Below, in pieces: positions 23,640-36,200 of a DNA stretch of 64,000 bases. The stretch comes from Dermatemys mawii (Eukaryota; Chordata; Testudines; Dermatemydidae): NCBI GenBank assembly GCA_007922305.1, contig ML677478.1, positions 1,220,477-1,284,476 on the forward strand. Reading direction: 5' to 3'. Each line of letters begins with the position of its first letter. Positions within the stretch are counted from its first letter, which is position 1. The translations under genes and the position numbers were made by a program. The notes beneath the pieces are model-generated. The model did not search any database and was not told the DNA's origin. It was given only the letters and a program-made list of their open reading frames with translations.

Positions 23640-24135
23640 TCAGAATGATCACCTGCAACGATTCCCTGAGACCACGCCACGCAATCAATCAGATCAATGA
23701 GAATGATCACCTGCAAGGATTCCCTGAGAGCACGCCACGCTTGGCTGGAGCAAACAGGAAGGGGATTTTCAAATTTCCCTGGAACTTTAAAGGGCGGGTC
23801 TGACGCGTGGTCACCTGAGGACATGACAAAAGAGTTTGCAAATGATGACCAGAGTGGCTCGAACGGGAATTATGGGACAGGCTGGAGGCCAATTAATGCG
23901 CAGTGGGTGTCCACATTCTTGCTGTAGTGCTACAGCAGCTGCGCTACAGCCCTTATTCCCCATGCGGAGGTGGATTAACAATAGCGCTATAACTCAGCGG
24001 TTATAGCGCTCTACGTGACTTGGCAGTGTGGATGGGGAGGAGGTTATAGTGCTCGTGGGGGCTTTATAGCGCTATAAAGTGCCAGTGTAACCAAGCCCTG
24101 CCTTTAAAATCATTTATACTCTAAAATGTGACTCT

Positions 24136-24369
24136 GGGCTTGGCTACACTGGCGCTTTATAGTGCTCTAACTTGCTGGCTCAGGGGTGTGAAAAATCACC
24201 CCCATGAGTGCAGCAAGTGAGAGCACTTTAAAGCGCTAGTGTGGACAGGCTCTGAGTGCTTCGGAGCTAATCCCCTCTGGAGGTGGATTACCAGAGCTCT
24301 CTCCCAGTGCTGGTGCGTGGCCACACTCGCACTTCAAAGTGCTTTGAAATTTCAAGTGTAGCCAAGCCC
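24136..24369. mobile_element. Harbinger-type MITE (234 bp)
   Basis: The ends GGGCTTGGCTACACTGGCGC (left) and GGGCTTGGCTACACTTGAAA (right, reverse complement) match the termini of the 4.1 kb Harbinger just 37 bp away. TCT at 24133-24135 and 24370-24372 is a 3-bp target duplication. No coding capacity. It is probably mobilised by a related transposase. Confidence 0.87.
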
Positions 24370-24429
24370 TCTATAAAAGGGCACTGTAGGCTTCAGAACT
24401 GTTTTTTTCAGGCACTCTAGTGCACATTT

Positions 24430-25290
24430 AAGAACTTCAGTATGGCCATACTGGGTCAGACCAATGCTCTATCTAGCTCAGTATCCTGTCTACCGACAGT
24501 GATCACTGTCAAATGCTTCAAAGTGAACGAACAGAGTAAGGCCTTGTCTACACGGCCACTTTACAGCGCTGAAACTTTCTCGCTCAGGGGTGCGAAAAAA
24601 CGCCCCTATGCGTGATGCAAGTTTCAGTGCTTTAAAGGGGCCATGTAGATTGTGCACCAGCGCTGGGAGCTATCCCCGTTTTGGGGGTAGGTTTTTTTGG
24701 TGCCATGACTACACAGCAGCACTTTAATGTCAGCTATATAGACAAAGCCAAAGTGATCCCTGTCATCAGTCCCAGCATCTGGCAGTCAGAAGATCAGGAT
24801 CAGCCCCAGAGCATAAGGTCGCTTCCCTGACCATCTTGGCTAATAGCGATTGATAGACCTATCCCCCATGAATTTATCTAGTTTTTTTAAAAATCTAATT
24901 ATACTTTTGGCCTTCATGACATCCCATGGCAATGAGTTTCACAGGTCGACTGTGCCTTGTGTGAAGAACTACTTCCTTCTGTTTGTTTTAAACCTGCTGC
25001 TTATTAATGTCATTGACTGACCCCTGGTTCTTGTGTTATGTGAAGGGGTAACTAACACTTCCCCCTACCATTCATGATTTTATAGACGTCTATCATTTCT
25101 CCCCTGAGTCACTTCTTTTCCAAACTGAACAACTCCAGTCTTTTAAATCTCACCTCAGATGGAAGCTGTTCCATATCCTTAATCATTTTTGTTGCCCTTC
25201 TCTGTACCTTTTCTATTTCTAATATCTTTTTTTGAGATAGGGAAACCAGAACTGCACACAGGTATTGGAGAACTGTAGATTTATATAGTG
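24430..25290 (-). repeat. CR1 LINE 3' part with reverse-transcriptase C-terminus
   Basis: The minus strand encodes VQRRATKMIKDMEQLPSEVR followed by FKRLELFSLEKK, the C-terminal end of the CR1 ORF2 reverse transcriptase, then the 3' UTR ending near 'tggtctgacccagtatggcc'. It is interrupted by a MITE (24540-24749). The copy is dead, with stops and truncation at its 5' side. Confidence 0.88.
24540..24749. mobile_element. MITE nested in CR1
   Basis: It begins GGCCTTGTCTACACGGCCACTTTACAGCGCT and ends 'ctatatagacaaagcc'. The ends are inverted (GGCCTTGTCTACAC against GGCTTTGTCTATAT). The internal 'cgctcaggggtgcgaaaaaacgcccctatg' resembles the centre of the 24136 MITE ('gctcaggggtgtgaaaaatcacccccatg'), so it is a related family. 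It interrupts CR1 sequence between 'agagtaa' and 'agtgatcc'. Confidence 0.8.
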
Positions 25291-26269
25291 GCACGCTGGA
25301 TTTATATATGTTCAACTTACAAGTAAGATGTGTGTGTTTATAAACTTTCAGCCTGCAAACTCATCCTGCCTTGCATAGTGTTTCCTACTCTCACCCCTTT
25401 TTCATTAATTTCCTGATGTTTGGTATTTTTAATTAAGGCTCCAGCTCCTGGATTCATGGGATTACAAGAGACTATCCGCTTTCATTTTTTTTAAAAAAAG
25501 TAAGTTTCTAGCCCTTAGCTTTGCAGAGAAATGCTTGAAATCTTTTGTGAGGAGAAAGAAAAGCTTAAAGGCCCAAAAAGCAGAAGCAACATAAAAAAAT
25601 CCAAATGTTTTTACTTTTTTTTAATCCAAGCTTTTTAAGCCAATCTCTTGATTTTGGAGTTCTGATCTGATTTTTGAACAGGTGGTATTGGCAAGACTGA
25701 GGCCAGACTCTCAGCTGGCATAACCCCTCCTTGCCTTGGTATTATGGGTGGGCACATGATGTGTTGCAGCTGTCTTGACCATTGAAGTGGCTGGTTCCTT
25801 GAGAGCTGTTGTTCACCAGCAGAAGTTAGAGCCGCGCAGAGGGTGTTTTAACAAATGACAGAGAGGATGATTCAGCCTGTAGTAGCTCCCAGGGTCAGGG
25901 TAGCAGGAAGCTACCTAAGCTCGCCATCTAAGTGGGCCATAGCGGTGATTGGTGCTCCTGGGGTCCTGAATTAAACTGGGTTCCTTCTTTTCCATCATTA
26001 CCAATAGTAACAATTTTGGCTAGCAGAATTCTATTCTTTTGTATGTACAGTATATACCATTGTTTTCAGTTTCTGCTCTGTGACATCTGTGCAGCCCAAT
26101 TGTCTTTAAATGCATGGACCATCACAGTTCCTACAATGCTATCGATAATGCATTCCAATACATCATAAGGCTTTAACTTCAATCTCCAAAAACCCTGTCA
26201 TGTGACTGTGCTTGCCCCAGGCCTCACAGATGCAAAAGGTGGTCGTGGTGGTCGTGGTAATTATTTGTA

Positions 26270-26470
26270 TATAGCAGTGTGAACAATGCTGTGCCAGTAG
26301 AAGAGCTTCTCATGCCGACATAGCTACCGCCACTCGCAGTAGTTAGTATAATGAAGTCGACAGGAGAGCTCTCTCCCATTGGCTAGCCTTAGAGCATCTC
26401 CACTAGCAACACTACAGCAGTGCAGCTGCACTGTTGTAAACTCTGTAGCATAGCCGTAGTCTCAGTAAGG
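26270..26470. repeat. MITE remnant
   Basis: It contains 'gccgacatagctaccgccactcg', 'gtcgacaggagagctctctcccattgg' and 'gctgcactgttgtaaact'. The segment at 47705-47975 has the reverse-complement arrangement ('gagagagagctctcctgtctgc', 'gcagctatgtcgctgggaga'), so these are two copies of one family. Confidence 0.6.
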
Positions 26471-26639
26471 ATTGATGGCTCTTATAATCATGGGATTTGA
26501 CTCAGTCATGTGAGAGTTATGTACATACATGTACAGATATTACTCTTAACATGAGAAATGCAGAATTAACGTGTAAGTGTTAGAATTATCCATTCACTAG
26601 CATTTAGGAAAGTCCAAATACTACATATTTTAGTAAAAA

Positions 26640-26934
26640 AAACCCTGGCTTGTTCAGGGTAAGCACCTGGTAGGCCACAAAACACTGTGTCCACAGGTTC
26701 AGGCATTCGCAGTTCCCAGGGGCTGCGGTTTGCCGTTGCCAGCCAATGACAGGTGCAGGAAGCAGTGGCCTGGCCCGCACTGCTTCCCGCAGTTCCCATT
26801 GTCTGGGAACAGCGAACCACGGCCATTGGGAACTGCGAGAGGCCGTGCCTGCAGACGCTTAGGTAAACGCCACGTCTCACGGCCCACCAGGGGCTTACCT
26901 TGAACAAGCCGTGGCCCAAGGTTGAGAACCCCTG
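26640..26934. repeat. hAT-type MITE remnant
   Basis: The right end reads 'cccaaggttgagaacccctg', whose reverse complement CAGGGGTTCTCAACCTTGGG is a hAT-style terminus nearly identical to the left end of the element at 36405. The interior is GC-rich and partly palindromic ('gcagttcccaggggctgcgg', 'gttcgctgttcccagaca' in reverse). The left end is eroded. Confidence 0.65.
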
Positions 26935-28256
26935 ACTTAGGGAGTAATTTTTTACTGATATAGTTAAATTGGTTTAATCGTTACTGTGGATGGAATTCTA
27001 CCAGTACAGAGGTGTTTTACCTCAGGATCATTGAGGCTTCTAAATTTACAAGAATAAACTATAATGGTATAAACAACCTTACACTAATATAAGTGCATTC
27101 ATGCATTCAAACTAATCTGGTTTCAGAAAAATATAATTAAATATGTACACAACCCATGTAGCCAAGCTCTTAGATTCAGCTTAGTAGGCAGCAACCTAGG
27201 ACAGTATGCTCTCCATTATCAGGTGACCACAAGTTAAACAACTCAACTCTGTTTCCTCTTGCCAGTGGAACAGTTCTCTGATAGCTACATTTGCCAGAAC
27301 GAAGCCATTTCATTTTACCGGGGTTCCTGCCAGTTGTCTTTAGGTGTTAGCCAATGCTGGAAAGGAAGCACGGACTTCAAATGCTACTGGTGGTGGTAGG
27401 ACATCCTACCTTCTAGGCTTGAAGTCTAAACAGACTGCCCTGTTGCCCTCCTTCCCCCCACCCCAGGACCCCCAAACAGCATCACAATTGCTCTGGAGTT
27501 GCCACTCCCTCCACTGCCCTTTTCCTTTTCATGACATGGACTGAGTGGCTACCTGTTTTACCAGCTGGCAACCAGGCTGACTATTCTAATCACTATCAGC
27601 TCCCATCCCTGGAGCCCTCAGCTCCTGCCCTCCTCGTGCGACTAGCTCAGGGCACTGCAGTCTCATGCTGCCCCTGTGCTTCCAGCATCTGTGTGGAGCA
27701 GCCTCCACCTGCCATCACCTGGGACCCTGACTGCTGTGGAGTTGGGCACAGACCCCTCCCCTATCCTGCAGCCAGGGCTCCCAAAAGAGGCACAGCCCTG
27801 CCCAGGGTCTGCATCTACTAAGCCCTCTATAGCTCCCCCCGCCCCGCAACAGCCAGGCTGGTCCCTCATTGGCTGCTCTCCAGCCTCTTCTAGGCAAATG
27901 AGCTCCCACCCCCATCCCTGGAAGCTAATGAGGGCCTAGGCTCCCTGAGGTCTGACAGTGAAACCGATACAGCGGGGAGCAGGAGGGACAAAGGGGCCAG
28001 GAGTTCATGGGGAGGCGTAAAGAACAGGAGGGGGGATTTAGGCAGGGGCCATGGAGTAGGAGGGCACAGCTTACATGGGTAGGGAAGGGGGTGGAGAGAA
28101 GCAGATTTGAGAGAAGGATGTTGGAAAGGAAAGGGGCATGGAGTCAAGGGGAAAGGACTTGGGATGGGGAGGTTGGGAGGGACCGGAGGGGAGAAGAGAG
28201 TTCAGAAGGCAGCAGATGTGGATAGTCAAGAGGAGGGGAAAATGTACAGTGGGAAG

Positions 28257-28266
28257 NNNNNNNNNN
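28257..28266. other. Assembly gap (10 N)
   Basis: Ten N bases in a purine-rich tract. Frames that cross it are artefacts. Confidence 0.99.
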
Positions 28267-28369
28267 AGGCCTTTCCCAGACCCCTGGCCCTGGCAGTTGA
28301 CTCTTCCCACTTTGCTTCCACCTGCCCTTTGCATGAGGAAGCCTTGTTGGTGTGTGCCAGGGGGTCAGT

Positions 28370-29160
28370 CCCCAACACAAGAACTCCCCTCTAGGCCTCT
28401 GCAGGTCTTGCTGTCAGTATATAGATTGGTGATAAGCACACACCAACCCTGGAACATCTCTCTGGAGTGTCCAGCCCCGGAACCACCAGACATGCAGAAT
28501 TACTGGACCTGGTGTTCCCAAACTGCATCTTACCTGTTACACCACTCTACACAGCTCCATTTAATACACCACACTCACATTTGTTCACGCAGAAAGCAAG
28601 TATGTTTATTAACACAGGGATTTAAATGATAACAAATAGAAATATTTGAAACAAAGAGTTACATATAAAACAAAAGATGCATACTTGAGCCTAAACTTGA
28701 TTAATAGGACATTGTTCTGTCATAAAAGCAAAAGCTTGCTTCAAATCCTTCCAGTCAGGTTTGGCTATGATCTTCTATTCATGAGACAAGCATGCAATCC
28801 TCCTTTCTCCTCAATAGGAAGATGCAGTTACAGTCCAAACCTCCATTGTGTGCACTTGTAGGATAACTCCCGCGACTTGTCTCTTCCTGTCCAGGACATT
28901 CTGCAAGCACTTGATTAACATTTTGCTCAGACTGTAAATGGGTGCCCATTGTGAACCATACAATACTTGGCGTACATGTAGATAGACCAATAAATATCTC
29001 TTGTCTGAAAGAAACCTTTCACCTTTTCTCACTGGCTCCAAGTCACAAAACTCAAGAACATGATTTTTCAGCCTATATACATAACCCCTTACATGTTATC
29101 TGTACATACATTTTGCAATGATTAAGATGACCAGCGTGACACAGGCTTTCAGTAGAGACC
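28370..29160 (-). repeat. Probable retroelement/LTR-derived tract
   Basis: AT-rich sequence with 'tatgtttattaacacagggatttaaatgataac' (an AATAAA in reverse), then 'cctatatacataaccccttacatgttatctgtacatacattttgcaatgattaagatgaccagcgtgacacaggc'. This resembles reptile LTRs in antisense, and similar 'gtttaatcaaac ... tttatttataag' tracts occur at 62090-62340. Ends and class are not established. Confidence 0.35.
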
Positions 29161-30449
29161 TGGCATGATGCTCTTTAGTGAACTAATATGTAGATACCAG
29201 GCCCAGAGGATCCCTGAAATCCTAATTCACCCCTGTGTCCGCTGCCAGTTGGCACCAAGAAGTTGCTGGGTCACCCCCGCCCCATCTGTGTCCCAGTAAC
29301 ACTCATGCTACTGACTGGGGGAGACCCCCAGAGTAGAACTGACTGGGATAAAGGGGAGCAAGGCTGAGGGTGGGGAGGACTGAAGGTCCCCGGGTCTCAT
29401 TTAATCTGTAGGGACAGCTCTGCTCTGGTGCTGCAGGAGTCCAGGGTGAGAGCTGGGGTGTCCTCTAGGGGTTCAGGCAAGTGCTCATTCACTGCAGGGA
29501 GTCAGGGTGTTCACAAGGCACTGAGTGCTGTCCAGGGTATTTATTAAGCACCCAGGAGAATGGGGGCAAGGGACATATGGGGATTTGCCAACGATTGTGT
29601 TTTTTGGGAGGGAGCATTTTAGCGAGGCTCCAGGGAAAGATGATTACGGGGTAGTGCGTTGGCAGGGGCTATTTGGTACAGATGAGCAGGAGGGGTGGCC
29701 CCTGGGGAAAGACACGGAAAAAAGAGTGACACTAAAATACCAGGGACAGAGTTGGCAATAGCCAGAGGGGATGGGAAGTGAAAGGGGTGTTGCCCTGGGG
29801 ACACTAGAGGGAACCACTTCCCCATCCAGCCACCATTTCAGGCCAGCAGTTGAGAAAGGACATGGGTAGTGAGAGCAGAGGGGGTCCTGGGTTGGGATGA
29901 CTGCAGAGAGTTTGGGCCAGAAATGCTATTAATGATTATTTTTATCTCTAGACATTTCAGTCAATGTCTCTATTTTTCTTTTATTTAATCCTCTTATTTC
30001 CTCTTTCACTGTAGAAAATCTTCCTTCTGGGGCTAAGGTTTAGCTACATCCCTTGGGGACTGTTCCAGCAACTCAGAAGAGACCTTCTATTAACTGTGGT
30101 AACTACGGCCAACCCAACATTTCATAACAGATAAAAAAGTATCTTTTTTCCCTATTTTTATCTCATTTTCACATCCCATTCCCTTAACTTGTGATCAGTC
30201 TTTGACACATTCTAAGATATTAAGTGGCTGAACTTGGGGTCTGGGGAAGGTCTAACATGATCCTGGATGCTTAGGCACTGACTCCATGGGAGTTGGGGCA
30301 GGAACTTTGGGGAAGGAGGTGGAATGGGGATGGGGCAGGGACTCGAAGAGGCAGGACAGGGGTTGGGCCTCAGCAAAGGGGTGGAGTGGGGGTGGGACCG
30401 GGGTCAAGGGGGGAGTCGAACATGCACCCCAGAGGGGAAGTTGTTGCCT

Positions 30450-31245
30450 ATGCTGAGATGTATAAACAAAGAAGTATCAAGGAGGATTAGGGAGATATTA
30501 CTGCTGTATATGCCATTACTGGGATATTGTGTCCAGTTCTGGTGTCCATAGTTTAAAAAAAGTGTGTTGAAAAATTGGAGAGAATATCTGCAAGAATGAT
30601 TCAAGGTTTGAAAAAACCTGCTTTATAATGAGAGACTTGGAGCTCAATGCATTTACTTAACAAAGAGAAGGTTGATCATGGTCTATAACTACTAAGGAAG
30701 AAAATAACAGATAGTAGAGGCCTCTTGAGTCTAGCAAGCAAATGTAGAACAAGATCCAATATCTGGAAATTGAAGTTAAATTTATTTTTAATTGAAAATA
30801 AAATTCAGCGTTTATAGTCAGGGTAACTGATCTGGAACAGCTTCCGAAATGAATTGTTAAATTCATCATTATTTGGAGTCTTTAAATTGCAACTGGATTT
30901 CCTTTTAAAATGTCTGCTCTTCTTAGTTCAATCACAAATTACTTGGTTTGATAATGAGCTGCTTCTTATCAATTATGGATGAATAATTTCCTTCGCAGCA
31001 GGAATTATTGGACGGAATTCTCTGGCCAGGTGTTATGCTGAAAGCCAGACTAGTAGATGATTATTGTGGTTGCTAACAAATCTAATAATTTATTAGGAAA
31101 AAACTTCTGTTGTCCCACAATTGTCCATTTGGGGTTCCTTGAACCTTCTTATGGAGTATCTGGTATTGGCCACTCTCGGAGACAGGATAAACTAAATGGT
31201 CCTTTCTGCTCTGGTCAAGTGTGGTAGTTCTTATGTTCCTCGCAG
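30450..31245 (+). repeat. CR1 LINE 3' fragments
   Basis: It runs through 'gggatattgtgtccagttctggtgtcc', 'aagaatgattcaagg', 'gcaactggatttccttt' and a degraded end 'gccagactagtagatgattattgtgg'. A second short 3' end follows, 'ggtattggccactctcggagacaggataaactaaatggtcctttctgctctggtc ... ttcttatgttcc'. Both are plus-oriented and strongly diverged. Confidence 0.7.
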
Positions 31246-31473
31246 TAATTGTACAGCAGCGACTCTGTAATTGTATCATAAATTGTCATGTGACATGAAA
31301 AGTCAGAAACCTGTCAGTTCCACTTAGAAGCTGTGACGTGAGCATGAGGTTCTGAGACTTAAAAAAAAAAATACAGAATATTTTTTAACATGCCATTTTT
31401 TAAAATGAAGGAAAGTTTTAAAACATTGAAATGTATGTACATTCCATTTCAACAGGCTCTTCTCACCATGTTT

Positions 31474-34400
31474 TTATTTCATGTTAAAGGCTTCCTTTAG
31501 GCCTTCCAGTGCCTGTGTTTCAGTTATTTTTCCCCAGTCTCTTGGGAGATGTGCTGGGTTAACATTATAACTTTTAGCTAATTGGTGATTGAACTTCTGA
31601 AAAACAAACTTCCAGTAATCAGAAGCCTCAATGCTGGGATCTGGCTGAATGCACCAGTCTGGGTAATAGAGGCGATAATCTTTGTAGGGATGAAATTTCC
31701 CTTTTGTGTCTGAATTTCGGAATGTGTTCTTAGAAACCACGCTAGATGAGCATATATCATAGATAAGTTTTTGTGTATCAAGATACCTGTAGTTGCATAA
31801 TCCTTGTGGCCGATGCACAGATGCAAAATGCTCCTTGTGGTCATTGCCTCCTGCTTCACAGGGGACTTTACAAAATGGACACTGCTTCCCACAGCCAAAC
31901 ACTCGCTTGAAGATTTCATCCTGGGGTTTTAATGACAGATTGGAGAGTTTGGTCTGAATATCCAAACCACCAAACTGGAGTAAGATTTCTTGTTCCAGAT
32001 CCAGAAGAAAGGTTTGTATATTAGCACAAAACTGGCCTGTTCTTGCTGTGTTTTTAAACTGTATCCCAAGTAAGTTGTCCTTGGAAATGACTAGGTCCTG
32101 CTCCAGTGCTTCACAAAAGTTGTTTAAAAATGCTAAGACTGTGGTATTTTTTTCATTTTTGGAACTTTCCAGAACTTCCCTCACTTTCTTTACTATTGTA
32201 GATAGAATCTTTTTCTCCAACTCTCCCAAACGCTTAGTGTCCCTGTAATGATCCATCAAACGTCTCTGAATCCAGGTTTTCACAAATTCTTCATAGTTTT
32301 TAATATATTTCACATAGTTATCAAAGTTCATCTCCTCCAGAAGCTTTATCTGTACAGTGAACTGAAAAAAGGTCCGGCTGCCATATTCAATGGACTCTGC
32401 CTTGTTGAGAATGTCATCTACTATTTCTATTCCCAGTCTTTTGTTGATATAATCCACCAAGGCAGGTTTGAGACACTGATAACAGAAATCCTTGGCCCTT
32501 GTTTGGTTCTCATCTTTTTCCAAATACAGGTCAGTAAATGTGGAGAAATACTGAGGTTTCAGCTTCTCTAGACGACACTGAGGATCATTTTGTTTGATAA
32601 AATGTTCATGCATCTTCTGAAAACTCCAAGCTGCCTCCCCCAAAATATGAATTTTCAGGTCAACTTCAAAGCAAGCAGTAGTGTCAAGTTTTTTAACATC
32701 CTCCTGTTGGAGCTTCTTGTTGATTATTTTCAGCAATTCTCTGCAATAGATTTCATCGTAGTCCACTTTGGAATTTACCTTTTCTTCAGTATATGTTTTA
32801 CACTCATCTATTAAGGATTTAGCAAATTCTTCTGTGCGAACAGTTGCTTCACATTCCCCTATGAACCATTGTTTAATAGTTTTGATCCGTGATGTATCTA
32901 GGTACTCCTTTTTCATTCTGAAATTGTCAATTCCATGATACAACAAACAACCTGATTCCTGTAGCTTCTGCTTGACGGCACTCCCTCGATTTGCCAGGTC
33001 CTTTCTCAACTGGGACTCCATCTCTAGATAAACTTCACGTTTCTGCAAACTGCTGAACTTCAACTCTGACAGTGTTTCTTTCCACATGTTTTCAAATTCT
33101 GATTTCAGTTCCTCATGCTCTAGTTTATGTTTTTTGTTCCTACATTCATCCAAGACCTTGTCAACTTTCCCTTCAATTATCTGCATGTATGAGGTCTGGA
33201 TGATTTCTGTCTTGTGCTGGCCTTTTCGAATTCGAATTGCTTCCTTGCACTTGTTCTCAGAGTAGCTCTCAAGTTCATTTTGGAGGCTGTTTGCACTCCT
33301 GATAAAATCTTCTCTGTACTTTTCTATCAGGTGCAGATTTGAAACTCCACTTTCAAAATAATCTTGTAAATTATCCAAAACTTTTTGTTTCTCTTGCTGC
33401 AGTTTTTCTTGTGCCTCGTTTTTCAACCTGGATAAGAAGTCCCCAGCCTGTAGTTTTTCTGATGTCTGATTCTGAATGACAGTTTCCTTTTCAGATACCC
33501 AGAGATGTATCTCTTTGTGGAAATTCCATTCCCACTCAGAATATTTCATAGACAGCTGGTTATAGACCTCAGCTACGAGGCTATTTCTGAAACTGAAGAT
33601 GAAGTTCTCGTGTTTTACAGCCTTCCACAGGCTCTCCACCCATTTGACAAACTGGGGAATGTCCTTAGGGGCTCTATTATGTGACCGTTTCTTTATAAAA
33701 TCAAACAAGTATTTCTTTAGCTCACACACACTCTCACTGTATCCCATATTCACTGGAGCCATGGGAGGGACTCCATGCCACAAGCTGGGGATGTACCAAT
33801 TGTGTTTCTCTGCGTCATAGTCCACAATACATGAAAATGTCACTTTTCTACATTGCTTTTCCATCCTAGCTGCAGCTTTGGTCATTTCATTCAGCTGCTC
33901 CAGGAGATGTTTCCTGTCCCTCATGTTTTGGTCATGTGCAGACACATCACTGACATTCTGATGCACAAATTGGCAGTTGGGTTTTTGCCCTATTTCCTCC
34001 ATTCTGAGAAAGGCATGGACCACAATTTGCAGAACATCCTTCATTTCGGTGGCGTTCTCCATGGCCAGGTTAACAATGGTTATGTCACTCAGTCCAACCA
34101 CCAGTGTGGCCAGCTCATTGTCGTGTTGATAACTATCCTCCAGCTTGGCCAGTTCAGGGGCTTTCAGACCTTCTGTGTCTATCACCAGGATGAAATCACA
34201 GCCCAGCTCCTGCTGAAAGTTCTCTGCCACTTTAGTGAGTGACATGAAGGCTCCTCGCGTACATCGGCCACTGCTCACTGCAAACTGCAGGCCGAACATG
34301 GTGTTGAGGAGGGTGGATTTCCCAGTGCTCTGTACTCCAAGCACCGTCAGAACCACCATTCTGGACCTTCCCCCCAGCTTGGCATGGAGCTGGGTCAGAA

Positions 34401-36200
34401 CATCTGTCACCCACTGCAGTGGGATGTTGGACACATCTCCATCTATGAGTTCCATAGGAAACCCTTCCAGCATCAGGTCAGCCGCAATGCCTGGGAGATG
34501 GCTGAATTGTCTTTGCCTTTCTGCCTTGTCTCCTTTAACCATTGAGGATTCAGCTTCATAAAACTGCCCCAACTCACGCATGAAATGCTCCACCCCTAAG
34601 GAACTGGTAGATATTAATTTATCCAGCATGGCTAGTGCTTGTGGGTCATCTTCTGCCATTTTACTTTTCCCTTTATACTGATCCCGTAGTTTGAAAAGAT
34701 TCTCCCGAGCAATGTTATCCAGGCTAAACTTCATCCATTTCAGGAAGTAATGTTTCTCCACTGAAGGCAATTGTTCTATTCTATTAATAAATATAATCAA
34801 TCCATCAGTAAGGTGACATTGATTCTGCTGTCTACGTAATTCCAACTGTTTCTCTCTCAATTGACCTCTGTAGTCTTCCGTGGCAGTCTCCCCTTGCCTT
34901 CTCATTTTGCACAGTTCTTCTTCCACGCTAGCCAATTCTTTCCAGATATCCCCCTGCAGTCTCAGCATTTCCCTCTTGTACTTTGCCACATCTTTTATTT
35001 CCACAGTGATTTCTCTAGCCCACTTGCTTGCACTCTGACATTCCTTATGATCCTCATCTACCTGGATTCCTAGTTCATGTGCGGTCTCAGCCATGGCTTC
35101 CACATTCATTCTCTTGCAAGGTGAACTCATTATGCTTTTTATAGCAGATTTCAGTTTTTGCACAAATTCTGCATTATTTGTGGTGCTCTTTTTCTCCAGT
35201 AGTTGTGATTTGCTCAGATTCAGCATTGGAGCCAACTTATTAAGGAATCCCAGTGTTTCCTTGGGATTTCCATTCTTGCAATTGAGGATGAAGTAGTATT
35301 TAGTGGCTGATCCCTGTAGAAGTGATAACAGCTCGTATTCTCTCTCACTGATTCTCTCAGTAAATATGAACACTGCTGAGGAGATCTCTGTTAAAATGCT
35401 AAATTGTGGCCAGTGCAACTCAATGTTTCCACGCAGGTTTGTAACTGCGACGGGCTCTGGGAAAAGGTCTGAACTCTCCTTCCCAGCAGGGAAATACCAG
35501 GAAATCTCGACCAGCCCATCTGCGATTTCCCGGGGGACGTTTCCAGACTCCATGTCCCGATGGATAAAGAAATCGTGATACTGCTGGGAGGGGCTGAGAA
35601 CCTTATTGAGAAGTTTGGACTTGGAGAAGCTGCAGTTCCCCAGTCGCACAAAGGAAATGGTTGGCACTGATGTGAGCACCAGGCTCTCCTCTCTGAACCC
35701 TCTGCTCTCTGCCAGGGAGTGCGGCCTCCACTTCCTCACAATGTCCCTCATGGCCCACAGCATCAGGGTGCACTTGTGGGTGTCAAGGGCAGGTAACAGC
35801 AGAGGGAGGGCAAACTGGCACATGGCCATTTTGGACAGGATCTCCTGCTGTAGGAAACTGTCTGAGCAAAGCAGAAGAGCACAGAGAACATCGAGGGGAT
35901 GTAGAGAAACTCTGGTGTCAGTATCACTAAAACTAAAAACATCTACACCTGCAGTCTGTGCCTCCTCACTGCCTCCTTCATCATCATATGCCCCATGCAC
36001 AAGGCTTGTGTTTCTGGCTGTCCCATTCAGAGCCATTAGTTTCCTCAGGAAATGCCAAGGTAAATCCTCTAACATCCGAGGAGTCCGGTTTTCTATACTT
36101 TCTGAGCCAATTTCGAGGACATCCCGCAGCCTGAGTTTTGTGCTTTGATGTTCCTGCAGGTTTAGCTTAGAAAGGAGTCTTTGCAAAACTTTATTTTTCT
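31474..36200 (-). CDS. VLIG/GVIN-family very large GTPase, terminal coding exon of gene 2
   Basis: An intact 4727-nt exon, paralogue of the gene 1 exon and similar along its whole length. The frame is open from an ATG at 36231, but the acceptor (TGTTTTACAG, 36201-36202) falls in the same codon as in gene 1, so the exon starts at 36200. From the upstream Met: leader LPWHFLRKLMALNGTARNTS, P-loop GVQSTGKST near 631, DTEGLKAPEL near 685, coiled and helical middle, Cys/His cluster CGKQCPFC ... DHKEHFASVHRPQG near 1440-1475, and C-terminal ASDYWKFVFQKF. It stops at ATGAAATAA. No disruption is seen, so it is probably functional. Predicted GTP-binding, interferon-inducible by family; cell location unknown. 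Its 5' neighbour is the 72-nt exon at 38916; a CARD exon for this gene is not visible in the window. Confidence 0.93.

Larger units (their letters stand above)
19966..24098. mobile_element. PIF/Harbinger DNA transposon, near-complete
   Basis: A 4133-bp element. The left end GGGCATGGTTACACTTACAA and the right end (reverse complement GGGCTTGGTTACACTGGCAC) are terminal inverted repeats, both leading into TTATAGCGCTAT. TGC on both sides (19963-19965 and 24099-24101) is a 3-bp target duplication, the Harbinger size. It carries an intact DDE transposase on the plus strand and a convergent Myb/SANT-like gene on the minus strand, the standard two-gene layout of vertebrate Harbingers. The second gene is broken, so this copy is probably not self-sufficient. 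Confidence 0.93.
25291..31473. other. Intergenic region between Harbinger/CR1 and VLIG gene 2
   Basis: No exon is recognised. It contains MITE and hAT remnants (26270-26470, 26640-26934), a GC-rich purine/pyrimidine-skewed stretch 27400-28330 with an assembly gap, a retroelement-like tract 28370-29160, low-complexity G-rich sequence 29240-29900 and 30240-30430, and CR1 copies 30450-31245. Open frames here are short or cross the gap and lack support. Confidence 0.5.

Noticed and set aside
28107..28629. Open frames crossing 28257-28266
   Set aside because: They run through the assembly gap of N bases and have no homology.
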